64,000 nucleotides of DNA from Cyclobacteriaceae bacterium (GTDB lineage Bacteria > Bacteroidota > Bacteroidia > Cytophagales > Cyclobacteriaceae). Every line of letters begins with the position of its first letter. Within the stretch, counting starts at the first letter, position 1. The notes under the pieces were generated by a model. The model was not told where the DNA came from, searched no databases, and was given only the letters and a program-made list of their open reading frames with translations. This document shows, in pieces, positions 10,481 through 18,802 of the stretch. A program made the position numbers and the translations under genes. Location of the stretch: contig JAEUUC010000004.1 in assembly GCA_016787665.1 (NCBI GenBank), positions 1-64,000 of the forward strand, in the 5' to 3' direction.

Positions 10481-11033
10481 ATCCTCCGGCTACTCGCCCT
10501 TGCCTTTCCAGCTTGTTTTTCTGATGTGGGCGTTGTTCTACATCCAGTTTAATTTTGGTGTTGATCTGGCCTTTTTGGGGATTAAGCCGCGCACACTTGA
10601 GGGGCTTCCGGGCATCTTCTTCGCCCCCATGATACACGGCAGTTTACAGCATATTTTAGGGAACACCGCACCCGTGCTCTTTCTGGGGTCCGCCTTGTAT
10701 TTCTTTTATGGCCGGATTGGGAATACGGTCTTTTTCCGGTGCTATTTTATCACCAACCTGCTCGTTTGGTTGTTGAGCCCCCGGGCCTCCTACCACATAG
10801 GGGCCAGTGGGTTGGTATATGGGCTAAGTGCGTTTATGATCCTTTTTGGCGTGCTGCGAAAGGAGTTGGTGCCGCTCTTGCTTTCCATTTTTGTTTTCCT
10901 GCTCTATGGGGGCGCCTTCTTTTACGGAGTACTACCAATAGACCCGCGCGTGTCCTGGGAGTCGCATTTGTTTAGCGCCTTGGTTGGAGTCGTTTCGGCC
11001 ATTACTTTGCGAAAGAAAAAGCGCGTGATGTAA
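10473..11033 (+). CDS. Rhomboid-family intramembrane serine protease
   Basis: This is a 186-residue, all-membrane protein with about six hydrophobic helices. The catalytic Ser lies in GASGLVYG and the catalytic His in SWESHLFSALVG on the last helix. HGSLQHILGNTAP carries the His and Asn of the oxyanion region. Rhomboids cleave transmembrane substrates within the membrane; the substrate here is unknown. I chose the ATG at 10473 over a TTG at 10455. The ATG gives an 8-bp overlap with the upstream gene and puts the first hydrophobic helix near the N-terminus. The stop TAA overlaps the next ATG by one base (TAATG), implying translational coupling with holA. Confidence 0.9.
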   Translation: MSRSSGYSPLPFQLVFLMWALFYIQFNFGVDLAFLGIKPRTLEGLPGIFFAPMIHGSLQHILGNTAPVLFLGSALYFFYGRIGNTVFFRCYFITNLLVWLLSPRASYHIGASGLVYGLSAFMILFGVLRKELVPLLLSIFVFLLYGGAFFYGVLPIDPRVSWESHLFSALVGVVSAITLRKKKRVM

Positions 11034-12049
11034 TGGATGCTTCGGCCCGAAAAATTCTGAGCGACCTGAAGGCGAAAAAGTATGCTCCGGTATATGTGTT
11101 ACAAGGTGAAGAAACCTACTATATCGACCTAATTTCCAAATACATAGAAGATCACACCTTAAGTGAATCCGAGAAAGGCTTTAACCAGGTGATTCTATAT
11201 GGTAAGGACGTGACGATGGCCCAGGTGCTTACCCAGGCCAGGCGCTTCCCGATGATGGCCGAGCGGCAGGTCGTGATTGTGCGGGAGGCGCAGGAGATTC
11301 AGGACTTGAACAAGGAGGCAGGATCGAAGCTATTGCTGAGTTATTTGAAAAGCCCGGTACCGTCAACGGTGCTGGTCCTGTGCCACAAGCACAAAACGTT
11401 TGATAAGCGAAGAGAAGTTGGGAAAAAGATCGACCAATTGGCTGTGTCGGTGAGTTTTAAGCCGCCTTACGAAAATCAATTGGCTGAGTTTGTATTGGAG
11501 TATGCCGCTGGCCGCAGTGTCAAGATCGAGGATCGGGCCGTGAGCATGCTTTGCGAGTTTGTGGGAACCGATTTGCAGCGGCTGGCCAATGAGTTGGAAA
11601 AGGTGATTTTGAGTCGTACAGGTGACGAAACCATTACGGCCGACCAGGTGATGGCCCAGGTTGGCATTAGCCGGGAATACAACGTATTTGAATTGCAGCG
11701 CGCGCTGGTGCGGAAGGATAAATTGTTGGCGGCCAAAATCGTTCAGTATGTCGAGCGCAATACGCGAAAGAATCCAGTAATCCCGATGGTGGCTTTTTTG
11801 TATTCATTTTTCAGCAAACTGATGGCGGCATCACTTTTGGGTGGAGCGGAAGCTTCGTTGGCTAGTGCCCTCAAAATCAGCCCATATGCGGCAAAGGATT
11901 ATAGTGCTGCTTTGCGCGTTTACACCCCACAAAAACTGGCCGAGAATCTGGCGTTGTTAAGGCAGGCTGACCTTCGCTTGAAGGGAGTGAATGCGGGTGA
12001 CGAATCAGAAGGGCAAATATTAAAAGAGTTGGTCTTTCGCCTGATGTAG
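11033..12049 (+). CDS. holA: DNA polymerase III subunit delta
   Basis: The 338-residue product matches the HolA clamp-loader subunit. Its N-terminus has YAPVYVLQGEETYYIDLISKY, with the degenerate Walker-A-like region of delta, followed by the AERQVVIVREAQ strand and a C-terminal helical collar region (SREYNVFELQRALVRKD, then FLYSFFSKLM). Delta opens the beta sliding clamp during replication. The length is normal for the family. The start overlaps the rhomboid stop by one base. A hairpin followed by a T-rich run lies just downstream (12083-12111) and may end this transcript. Confidence 0.95.
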   Translation: MDASARKILSDLKAKKYAPVYVLQGEETYYIDLISKYIEDHTLSESEKGFNQVILYGKDVTMAQVLTQARRFPMMAERQVVIVREAQEIQDLNKEAGSKLLLSYLKSPVPSTVLVLCHKHKTFDKRREVGKKIDQLAVSVSFKPPYENQLAEFVLEYAAGRSVKIEDRAVSMLCEFVGTDLQRLANELEKVILSRTGDETITADQVMAQVGISREYNVFELQRALVRKDKLLAAKIVQYVERNTRKNPVIPMVAFLYSFFSKLMAASLLGGAEASLASALKISPYAAKDYSAALRVYTPQKLAENLALLRQADLRLKGVNAGDESEGQILKELVFRLM

Positions 12050-12071
12050 TAGGCGCTTTCAGTTTATTTAG

Positions 12072-12079
12072 TAGATTTG
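12072..12079 (+). promoter_or_regulatory. Putative -7 element TAGATTTG for the TPR gene
   Basis: The octamer matches the Bacteroidota -7 consensus TAnnTTTG exactly. No clear TTG box is present 17-23 bp upstream, so the support is partial. A start site 4-7 bases downstream would fall at the left arm of the hairpin at 12083-12111. Confidence 0.4.
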
Positions 12080-12082
12080 TGT

Positions 12083-12111
12083 CCATGCTTACCTGATTTT
12101 TTTAAGCATGG
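12083..12111 (+). terminator. Hairpin with T-rich tail between holA and the TPR gene
   Basis: CCATGCTTA (12083-12091) pairs perfectly with TAAGCATGG (12103-12111) across an 11-nt loop and is followed by TTTTATTTTTT. This resembles an intrinsic terminator for holA. The right arm contains the annotated ATG of the TPR gene (12108-12110), so the same structure could hide that start codon. A GTG start at 12177 would place the hairpin wholly in the leader. Confidence 0.5.
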
Positions 12112-15100
12112 TTTTATTTTTTAAACTTTTCAGTACAATAAAATCATCTCATTGCAGTTTCCTCCGAAAATCGGTTGTGCTGCGAATTTGTTTTTTTCTG
12201 TTTCTGACCTCAAGCTTGGCCGCGCGTAGCTACGCTCAAGGCACGTTGCAGCAGTCTGACCTCAATCAATATTATCACTCCGCCCTTAATCAGTTCGATC
12301 ATGCCCAGTACGGGGCGGCACTCGTCAACCTGAATCATTTTCTGGATAAAGTTTCGGCCGCTGACGTTCGCAGGCCCGAGGCGATGTATTTGAAATCATT
12401 CTGCGCGCTCAACCTGTATCACCAGGACGCGGAACGGCAGGTGGAAGCCTTTATTCGGGAATATCCAGTCCACCCCCGTGCTTCAACGGCATATTTCGAC
12501 ATGGGTAGTTTTTTTTATCAGCAGAAGAATTACGCCAAGGCACAACGGTATTTCGAGAAGACTGATTTCCGGGCCTTGTCATCCGAACAGGCCACCACCG
12601 GTCGGTTTCGATATGGGTACAGCCTGTTTGCGCAGAAGAAATTAAAAGATGCGCTCGTCCCGTTCAGCGCCATCAAAGCGCAGGGAGGTGCCTACGGCCC
12701 TGCCTCAAGCTATTATGCTGGATTTATTGAATACGCTGAAGGCGATTATACGAATGCGCTGATCGACCTGAAGCGCGCTGAAGAAAATGACTCGTACAAG
12801 CCGGTGGTTCCTTTTCTTGTGGCGAGTACGCTTTACCGGCTGAATAACAGCGATGAGTTACTGGCCTATGGCAAATCGGTGCTTTCGCGTGAATCGCTGA
12901 ACAACCGCGAGGAAATCGCCTTACTGATGGCGGAAGCCTACTACCGGAAAGGGGAGTATTCATCTGCGCTGGAGGGCTATCGGGCATACGCAGAAGGAAA
13001 AGAAGAAAATGCAGATAAGGGCGTATTACTGCGCGCTGGCCATAGCGCTTACCAACTTAAGAATAACACGGACGCCATACGGTATCTGCGTCTGGCGGCT
13101 ACGTCACCGGATTCCACGGGCTACTATGCTTCCTATTATCTGGGTGCAGCTTACCTCTTACAGCAACAAAAACCTTTGGCCTTTACGGCATTTGAAAATG
13201 CCCGCAGGTATGTCAAGGACAGGCGTATGGCAGAGGAAAGTTCATTTCAGTATGCTAAAATTGCCTACGATCTGGGTAAACCCGACCTCTCGATTACTGA
13301 GTTTGAAAAATTTCTCAAGGCGTACCCCGCCAGTCCGTATGTCAACGAAGTGAAGGAGTTGCTGTCGCAGGCATACATCAACGCCAACAATGTTAACAAA
13401 GCCATTGAATACATCGAGGCGCTCCCCAAGCGAAGTCCGGCTGTTGATCGGGCCTATCAAAAGGCTACTTATCTAAAAGGCACGGAGTATTTTAATAAAG
13501 ATGATTACGCCAATGCGCTGACTTTTTTTACCAAATCACTCCAATACCCGATTGACCCGGTGTATACGGCTGAGGCCAACTTTTGGAGTGGTGAAGTTCA
13601 CGCGTTGAACCGAAACTGGTCCGAAGCGGCCAAAGCCTATCAGGAAGTGCTCACCGTGGGTGAGGCGGTGCCGCTGGAATTGCAGATGCGCAATCGCTAT
13701 GGCCTCGGATACGCTTTCTTCAATCAGCGTGTTTACGACCGCGCGTTGTTCAATTTCAAGGAGTTTGTCAACAAGTCCGGTGCGGCAAATCCGAATTATG
13801 CCGATGGCGTGTTGCGCCTGGCCGACTGCCACTACGTAACCAAAGCATATACCGAGGCGATACCCGTCTACCGCAGGGTCATCCAGCTAAAATCGCCCGA
13901 CTCGGATTACGCCTATCTCCAATTGGGTGTAATTCTGGGCATTGAAAGACGCTATGCGGAAGCAACCCAAGAACTTGATCAGGTATTGAAATTGTTTCCC
14001 AAGAGCCCCTATGCGGAGGAAGCTTTGTTTCAACGCGGCCAGCTGGATTTTGAACAAGGTAAGTATGGAGTGGCGGCAGCGGAGTATGGACGCATCATCG
14101 CTAATGGTCAGCCCTCCCGGTTCACACCGTACGCTTATAAGCGCAGGGCCGATTCTTACTACAATCTGAAGGATTACAATCAAACAGCGAACGACTACAT
14201 TGCGCTGATCGACAAGTTTCCGACCCACCCGGTTACTCATGAAGTACTTGTACCACTACAGGAAGCACTCGCTCTGGCAGGTCGTAGCGGTGAGTTTGAT
14301 CCTTACCTGCAGAAATATAAACTGGCGAATCCCGGAGCGAAAGGAGTGGAGTCAGTTGAGTTTGAAGCCGCCAAAAACCAGTACTTCAATCAGGATTATC
14401 AAAAAGCAATCAACAGCCTGGGTACGTATTTGATCAATTATCCCGAGAGCCCGCGGGTGTCGGAGGCGCGCTATTACCAGGCGGAAAGCTACTATCGCCT
14501 CAAAGACTTTAGTAAGGCGTTGGAGATATTCAATTCCCTTGCTGGTGATAATTCGTTTAGTCTGGCCAGCCGGGTAACGGCCCGACAAGCCGAATTGGAA
14601 TACCGGGCAGGTCGGTATGAGCAGGCCATTTCGTACTTCCGCAGAATGTACCGCCTCGCGGTCAACAAAAAAGATATCTACAATGCCAGCAACGGGCTTA
14701 TGGAGTCTTTCTTTTTTACCGGTCAATACGACTCTTCTGCCTTCTATGCGCAGAAAATAGTAGAGAAAGGCAACGTGAACGCAGGTGCTGAAAACAAAGC
14801 TTCGCTTTGGTTGGGCAAGATTGCGATGGCGCGGGGAGACTTTGACTCCGCGAAAGATGAATTTGTTAACACCGTAAACGGAGCCCGCGATGAGTACGGG
14901 GCAGAGGCCAAGTATTTGCTGGGCGAGTTGTTTTTTGCTACTAAGGACTACAAACAGTGTTACGAGACGCTGGTGAGCCTCAATAAGGATTTTGCTGACT
15001 ACCCGCAGTGGGTGGGCAAGTCGTTCCTCTTGCTGGCGGATAACTTTCAGGCGACCGGAGAAGTTTTTCAGGCCCGAGGTACATTGCAATCGCTGATTGA

Positions 15101-15221
15101 CAACTTCCCGCTGCCGGAAATCAAAGAGGCCGCCCGCAAAAAGTTGGATGCACTGCAGAAAGCGGAAGCGCAAAAGCAGGTAACCCCGGCCGATTCAGTG
15201 GATAACCAAAACCGGAGATGA
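12108..15221 (+). CDS. Large periplasmic tetratricopeptide-repeat protein
   Basis: The 1037-residue protein has an N-terminal signal sequence (hydrophobic LRICFFLFLTSSLAARSYAQ, likely cleaved after YAQ) and about 20 TPR units. Examples are NYAKAQRYFEKTD, DYANALTFFTKSL, DFSKALEIFNSLA and RYEQAISYFRRMY. No catalytic domain is visible. The signal peptide is long (about 44 residues) if translation starts at the ATG at 12108. A GTG at 12177 would give a normal-length signal and avoid the hairpin over the ATG, so the start is uncertain. The stop overlaps the next ATG (ATGA), which couples it to an outer-membrane barrel. With the TolQ/TolR/TonB-like genes downstream, it may be a periplasmic scaffold like YbgF/CpoB; that is inference. 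Confidence 0.88.
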   Translation: MVLFFKLFSTIKSSHCSFLRKSVVLRICFFLFLTSSLAARSYAQGTLQQSDLNQYYHSALNQFDHAQYGAALVNLNHFLDKVSAADVRRPEAMYLKSFCALNLYHQDAERQVEAFIREYPVHPRASTAYFDMGSFFYQQKNYAKAQRYFEKTDFRALSSEQATTGRFRYGYSLFAQKKLKDALVPFSAIKAQGGAYGPASSYYAGFIEYAEGDYTNALIDLKRAEENDSYKPVVPFLVASTLYRLNNSDELLAYGKSVLSRESLNNREEIALLMAEAYYRKGEYSSALEGYRAYAEGKEENADKGVLLRAGHSAYQLKNNTDAIRYLRLAATSPDSTGYYASYYLGAAYLLQQQKPLAFTAFENARRYVKDRRMAEESSFQYAKIAYDLGKPDLSITEFEKFLKAYPASPYVNEVKELLSQAYINANNVNKAIEYIEALPKRSPAVDRAYQKATYLKGTEYFNKDDYANALTFFTKSLQYPIDPVYTAEANFWSGEVHALNRNWSEAAKAYQEVLTVGEAVPLELQMRNRYGLGYAFFNQRVYDRALFNFKEFVNKSGAANPNYADGVLRLADCHYVTKAYTEAIPVYRRVIQLKSPDSDYAYLQLGVILGIERRYAEATQELDQVLKLFPKSPYAEEALFQRGQLDFEQGKYGVAAAEYGRIIANGQPSRFTPYAYKRRADSYYNLKDYNQTANDYIALIDKFPTHPVTHEVLVPLQEALALAGRSGEFDPYLQKYKLANPGAKGVESVEFEAAKNQYFNQDYQKAINSLGTYLINYPESPRVSEARYYQAESYYRLKDFSKALEIFNSLAGDNSFSLASRVTARQAELEYRAGRYEQAISYFRRMYRLAVNKKDIYNASNGLMESFFFTGQYDSSAFYAQKIVEKGNVNAGAENKASLWLGKIAMARGDFDSAKDEFVNTVNGARDEYGAEAKYLLGELFFATKDYKQCYETLVSLNKDFADYPQWVGKSFLLLADNFQATGEVFQARGTLQSLIDNFPLPEIKEAARKKLDALQKAEAQKQVTPADSVDNQNRR

Positions 15222-16897
15222 GCAGCATGATGAGTCATATCGCGCGAAACAGCCTGGTCCTGTGCCTGGTGCTTACGGTCGTGACGTTCTCTGCGCGGAG
15301 CCAGGCTCAGCCAACGCAAGGCGAAATTGAAAGCGTAGAAGTGGTGATTCAGAAAGAACGGCAGATTACATTGCCGCAAGCCGCCCGTAATTTTGATAAA
15401 GTGCCTCCTCGGCCGGTTGAGCCGATCAAGCCCGCGATTACCTATGCGTTCCGAAATATTGGCTTCAACTCCGCACTTTACAATCCGGTGATTCGCCCGC
15501 TGCGCCTTCAGGATGAAAAGCTTGAGCCGCTGGCCGGAAACTACATCAGTGCCGGTTTTGGAAATTATGTTTCTCCCTTTTTGGAGGGCGCCCTCAACAG
15601 CAAGCGAAACCGGGACCGGTTTTATGGGCTGCGACTTTTTCATCAAAGCTTCGGCACCGGCCCGGTAGATGATAAGAACTCCGGTAACGGGCGTACGGAA
15701 GTAGGCGCTTATGGAAAATTAATCGGGGAGAAGGCTACGGTCGGTGGGGAAGTTGATTTCGAACAGATCAACACGCATTTCTACGGGTACGTTCCGACTC
15801 CCGTTGAGATCAAGGCGGAGGACATCCGCCAAACGTATTCGATCTTTTCCCTTCGGGGCGAGTTGCAAAACAGCAAACCGACTGATTTCAATTACGCGTT
15901 GAAAGCCGGGTTCAGCTATCTGGATGACCGTTACTCCGCATCAGAATCGGAAGTGAGCCTGGCCTGGACGAGTGACTACGCCATGAGTAATTCATCGCGG
16001 CTGCTGATGAGTGCTGACTATTTCCTCATTAGCCGCCAGGATGAATCGGTTGAGGCAAAGGGCCGTCACCTCTTTAAAGTGCGCCCGATATATGAATTTA
16101 CTCCGCTGGAAAAACTGATATTGACCGTAGGGGCTAACGTGGTATACGAAAATGATACCCTTGGCAAAGCGAAATCATTCCATGTCTACCCGGTAGCCAA
16201 TGCCCGCTACATGCTTTCGCCTTCACTTGAGGCTTATGCATCGTTAGAAGGTGACATCGATAAGGTGTCGCTCCATACCTTGGCGCGGGAAAACAACTGG
16301 GTGGGTTCCAATATTGGAATCTTTCACACCAACCGATCGCTTGAGTTTGCCGCTGGGCTGCGTGGACGGGCGGGCAGTAAGGTAGCCTTGGCTACCGGTG
16401 TGGCATTTGCCAATCTGAAGAACTGGTATTTCTATCAAAATAACCCCACCGATGTCGCCCGGTTTGCTCCGGATTATGATCAGGGGAATGTAACGCGCCT
16501 AAATTTGTTTGCCGAGGCGGGTTTAGCCCAAGCCGAGAAGCTGAAAGTTTCGGTGAGGGGAGATTTGTATTCTTACTCAACCGACCAGGTGACGGAAGCC
16601 TGGCACAGACCCACGTATAAGGCCAGTTTGTTCTCTTCACTTAATCTTTACAAGAAAATCAGTTTGCAAGCCGACTTCCACGTGATGGGGGGTATGAAGG
16701 CGTTTGATCCGATCAACATCCAGACGGTTACACTGGATCCCGCTTTGGACCTCAATGCCCGGGTCAACTACTTTTTCTCGCGCAAGTTTTCGGCCTTTGT
16801 CCGCTTCAATAATATCTTCAATAGCGACTACCCGATGTACTTCCGCTACCCCGTTCGGGGTTTTCAGGCGATGGGCGGTGTAACCTGGAGCTTTTAA
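15218..16897 (+). CDS. TonB-receptor-like outer-membrane beta-barrel protein, apparently without a plug domain
   Basis: The 559-residue protein has a signal peptide (LVLCLVLTVVTFSARSQAQ) followed by a short linker and a series of alternating amphipathic strands. It ends in an aromatic residue (GGVTWSF), typical of outer-membrane barrels. The C-terminal half resembles TonB-dependent receptor barrels (NYFFSRKFSAFVRFNNIFN), but I see no N-terminal plug or carboxypeptidase-like domain. The family is found in Bacteroidota next to TPR proteins. The start ATG overlaps the upstream stop by 4 bp; ATGs at 15227 and 15230 are alternatives. Transport, assembly or scaffolding are all possible roles. Confidence 0.8.
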   Translation: MSSMMSHIARNSLVLCLVLTVVTFSARSQAQPTQGEIESVEVVIQKERQITLPQAARNFDKVPPRPVEPIKPAITYAFRNIGFNSALYNPVIRPLRLQDEKLEPLAGNYISAGFGNYVSPFLEGALNSKRNRDRFYGLRLFHQSFGTGPVDDKNSGNGRTEVGAYGKLIGEKATVGGEVDFEQINTHFYGYVPTPVEIKAEDIRQTYSIFSLRGELQNSKPTDFNYALKAGFSYLDDRYSASESEVSLAWTSDYAMSNSSRLLMSADYFLISRQDESVEAKGRHLFKVRPIYEFTPLEKLILTVGANVVYENDTLGKAKSFHVYPVANARYMLSPSLEAYASLEGDIDKVSLHTLARENNWVGSNIGIFHTNRSLEFAAGLRGRAGSKVALATGVAFANLKNWYFYQNNPTDVARFAPDYDQGNVTRLNLFAEAGLAQAEKLKVSVRGDLYSYSTDQVTEAWHRPTYKASLFSSLNLYKKISLQADFHVMGGMKAFDPINIQTVTLDPALDLNARVNYFFSRKFSAFVRFNNIFNSDYPMYFRYPVRGFQAMGGVTWSF

Positions 16898-16910
16898 TGA
16901 TGACGTTATG

Positions 16911-16944
16911 TTGCCTTAACTTTTGGTTAAAACCGTTACTTTTG
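16911..16944 (+). promoter_or_regulatory. Putative sigma-A promoter TTG-N23-TACTTTTG
   Basis: TTG at 16911-16913 and a perfect TAnnTTTG element (TACTTTTG) at 16937-16944 lie 24 bp before the SPOR gene start. The spacer of 23 is at the long end of the range described for Flavobacterium-type promoters. It could drive the SPOR, TolQ, TolR and TonB-like genes. Confidence 0.55.
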
Positions 16945-16968
16945 TAAGCATACCCGAACCCAACACCT

Positions 16969-17664
16969 ATGGCAGACGATCAAAACAAGAATCCGAACGA
17001 AGCCGATGACAATTTCGGCCTGCCGGATATTGAGTATAAGCCGATTGACCGCGCTGAAGAAGCTCCAGCCGCAACGGATGGAGGTTGGGAGACGGCTGAG
17101 CCCGAAAAACGGGAGGAGCCGGTGCGCGAAGCCCCTAAGTACTCGTACACACCGCCAGAGGAGCCGTCATCAAAGGCCCCGCTGATCATCGGATTGATTA
17201 TAGGTGTGATCGTATTGCTGGCAGCTTTCCTGATTTATTTCTACGTGATTAAGCCAGATCAGGAACGAAAAGAGAAAGCCAGGATAGAAGCAGCTGAGAA
17301 GAAGAAGCGCGATGACGAAGCGGCTCGGTTGGCCCGTGAACAGGCCGAGGCGGAACGCAAGCGAAAGGAGGCTGAAGAAGCGGAGAAGAACAAGATTCCT
17401 CCGGCCGGAACGATCGAGACTCTTTCTGCCCGCACCCAGCGCTACTACGTGGTAGTCGCGAGTGCCGTGGATGGTGACCTGATTATGGATCGCGCCAAGA
17501 AAATGAGTGCCTCCGGAGTCAGTTCGAAGGTTATTCCGCCCTTTGGTAAGTGGAAATTCTATCGCCTGGCGATAGCGGATTTCGATACGTTTGCCAATGC
17601 GCAGGCTCATGCCGACAGTAAGAAGGCAGAGTTGGGCAACGATTTGTGGGTAATCAGGTACTGA
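16969..17664 (+). CDS. SPOR-domain membrane protein
   Basis: The 231-residue protein has an acidic cytoplasmic N-terminus (about 1-63), one membrane helix (LIIGLIIGVIVLLAAFLIYF, about 66-85), and a charged Lys/Glu/Ala-rich coiled-coil stretch (about 92-142). A SPOR-type domain fills the C-terminus (YYVVVASAVDGDLIMDRAKK, then KWKFYRLAIADFDTFANAQA). SPOR domains bind peptidoglycan lacking stem peptides, usually at division sites. The gene lies directly upstream of a TolQ/TolR-like pair, which fits a role in envelope constriction or cell-wall-linked energy transduction. Confidence 0.87.
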   Translation: MADDQNKNPNEADDNFGLPDIEYKPIDRAEEAPAATDGGWETAEPEKREEPVREAPKYSYTPPEEPSSKAPLIIGLIIGVIVLLAAFLIYFYVIKPDQERKEKARIEAAEKKKRDDEAARLAREQAEAERKRKEAEEAEKNKIPPAGTIETLSARTQRYYVVVASAVDGDLIMDRAKKMSASGVSSKVIPPFGKWKFYRLAIADFDTFANAQAHADSKKAELGNDLWVIRY

Positions 17665-17735
17665 TACCTGTTGGCCCGCAATTTGTACCTGGTCTGAACG
17701 TTATTTTTATCGACCTGACATTTTTTAAACTGGAT

Positions 17736-18410
17736 ATGGTGTTATTACAAATTACAACAGGAGGCGCGGAAGCTCAGCCAGTCGTGGAGCAGTCGCTGTC
17801 GGTGCTTGAACTGGCCGTCAAGGGCGGATGGATGATGATTCCCATTGCGCTGAGCTCAGTTGTAGCGATCTATATTTTCGCGGAGCGGTTGCTCACGATC
17901 AATAAAGCGAACCAGAGCCCGGACGCCTTTATGGGCAAAATCAAGGAACTTGTCTTGCGTGGCGATGTGAATGGAGCAAAACTGCTTTGTTCCCAGTACA
18001 ACACACCCATTGCCCGGATGATTGAAAAAGGCGTGTCGCGTATCGGTAGCCCGTTGAAAAACATTGAAGCCTCAATCGAAAACGTAGCGAAGATTGAACT
18101 TTTCAAACTGGAAAAGAACTTGTCGATACTGGCTACGGTATCCGGAGCGGCACCCATGATGGGATTTTTGGGAACCGTGATCGGGATGGTGGAGGCCTTC
18201 ATAGCCATTGCCCAGCAGGAAGGCTCGGTGAGCCCCAAGCTTCTGGCCGATGGTATCTATGTCGCCATGATCACTACTGTGGCGGGATTGATTGTCGGCA
18301 TTATTGCTTACCTCGGGTACAATTACTTGGTTACACGGGTAAACAAGGTGGTGCACAAAATGGAGTACACTTCGGTTGAGTTCATTGACTTGTTACAGGA
18401 ACCCCGCTGA
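17736..18410 (+). CDS. MotA/TolQ/ExbB-family proton channel protein
   Basis: The 224-residue protein has three membrane segments. One is near the N-terminus (GGWMMIPIALSSVVAIYIFA) and two flank the conserved core (SGAAPMMGFLGTVIGMVEAF and GIYVAMITTVAGLIVGIIAY), as in TolQ/ExbB. These form proton-driven motors with ExbD/TolR. I chose ATG 17736 because the longer frame from 17646 overlaps the SPOR gene and adds 30 residues not expected in the family. The gene is followed 2 bp later by the ExbD/TolR-like gene. Confidence 0.94.
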   Translation: MVLLQITTGGAEAQPVVEQSLSVLELAVKGGWMMIPIALSSVVAIYIFAERLLTINKANQSPDAFMGKIKELVLRGDVNGAKLLCSQYNTPIARMIEKGVSRIGSPLKNIEASIENVAKIELFKLEKNLSILATVSGAAPMMGFLGTVIGMVEAFIAIAQQEGSVSPKLLADGIYVAMITTVAGLIVGIIAYLGYNYLVTRVNKVVHKMEYTSVEFIDLLQEPR

Positions 18411-18412
18411 TC

Positions 18413-18802
18413 ATGAACCTCCAGTCGCGCAACAAGGTCGACACCGCGTTCAGCATGGCCAGCATGACCGACTTGATATTTCTGCTGCTCATCTTTTTCA
18501 TGCTGACGGCTTCGTTTGTCACGCCTTCGGGCTTGCCGGTGAATTTGCCCACCAGCGTGGCGAGCACTATTGAAGTGCAGAAGGTATCAGTCACGGTAAC
18601 GAAGGATTTGCAGATTTTTGTGAACGACAAGCGGGTGAACAAGACTACGCTGAAGGATGAATTGAAAAAGGAGTTGGGCGGCCCTCAGGGGGTGGTGGTG
18701 CTCCATATTGATGAAAGCGTGCCCACGCGTGAGATGGTATTTGTGGCCGGTGTGGCTACTTCACTGGAAGCCAAGGTATCGATTGCAACCAAGCCGAAAT
18801 GA
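18413..18802 (+). CDS. ExbD/TolR-family biopolymer transport protein
   Basis: The 129-residue protein has a short cytoplasmic N-terminus, one membrane helix (LIFLLLIFFMLTASFV), and a periplasmic domain with the typical ExbD/TolR pattern (VSVTVTKDLQIFVNDKRV). The conserved Asp (SMTDLIFLLLIFF) that carries protons sits at the start of the helix. It pairs with the TolQ-like protein 2 bp upstream. Its stop overlaps the start of the TonB-like gene (ATGA), so the three are translationally coupled. Confidence 0.93.
   Translation: MNLQSRNKVDTAFSMASMTDLIFLLLIFFMLTASFVTPSGLPVNLPTSVASTIEVQKVSVTVTKDLQIFVNDKRVNKTTLKDELKKELGGPQGVVVLHIDESVPTREMVFVAGVATSLEAKVSIATKPK

Noticed and set aside
14352..15173. Minus-strand open frame of 273 codons opposite the TPR gene
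   Set aside because: Shadow of the TPR coding sequence, whose repeats are evident on the plus strand.
17646..17735. Longer N-terminus of the TolQ/ExbB-like protein
   Set aside because: It would overlap the SPOR gene and adds residues that do not fit the family.
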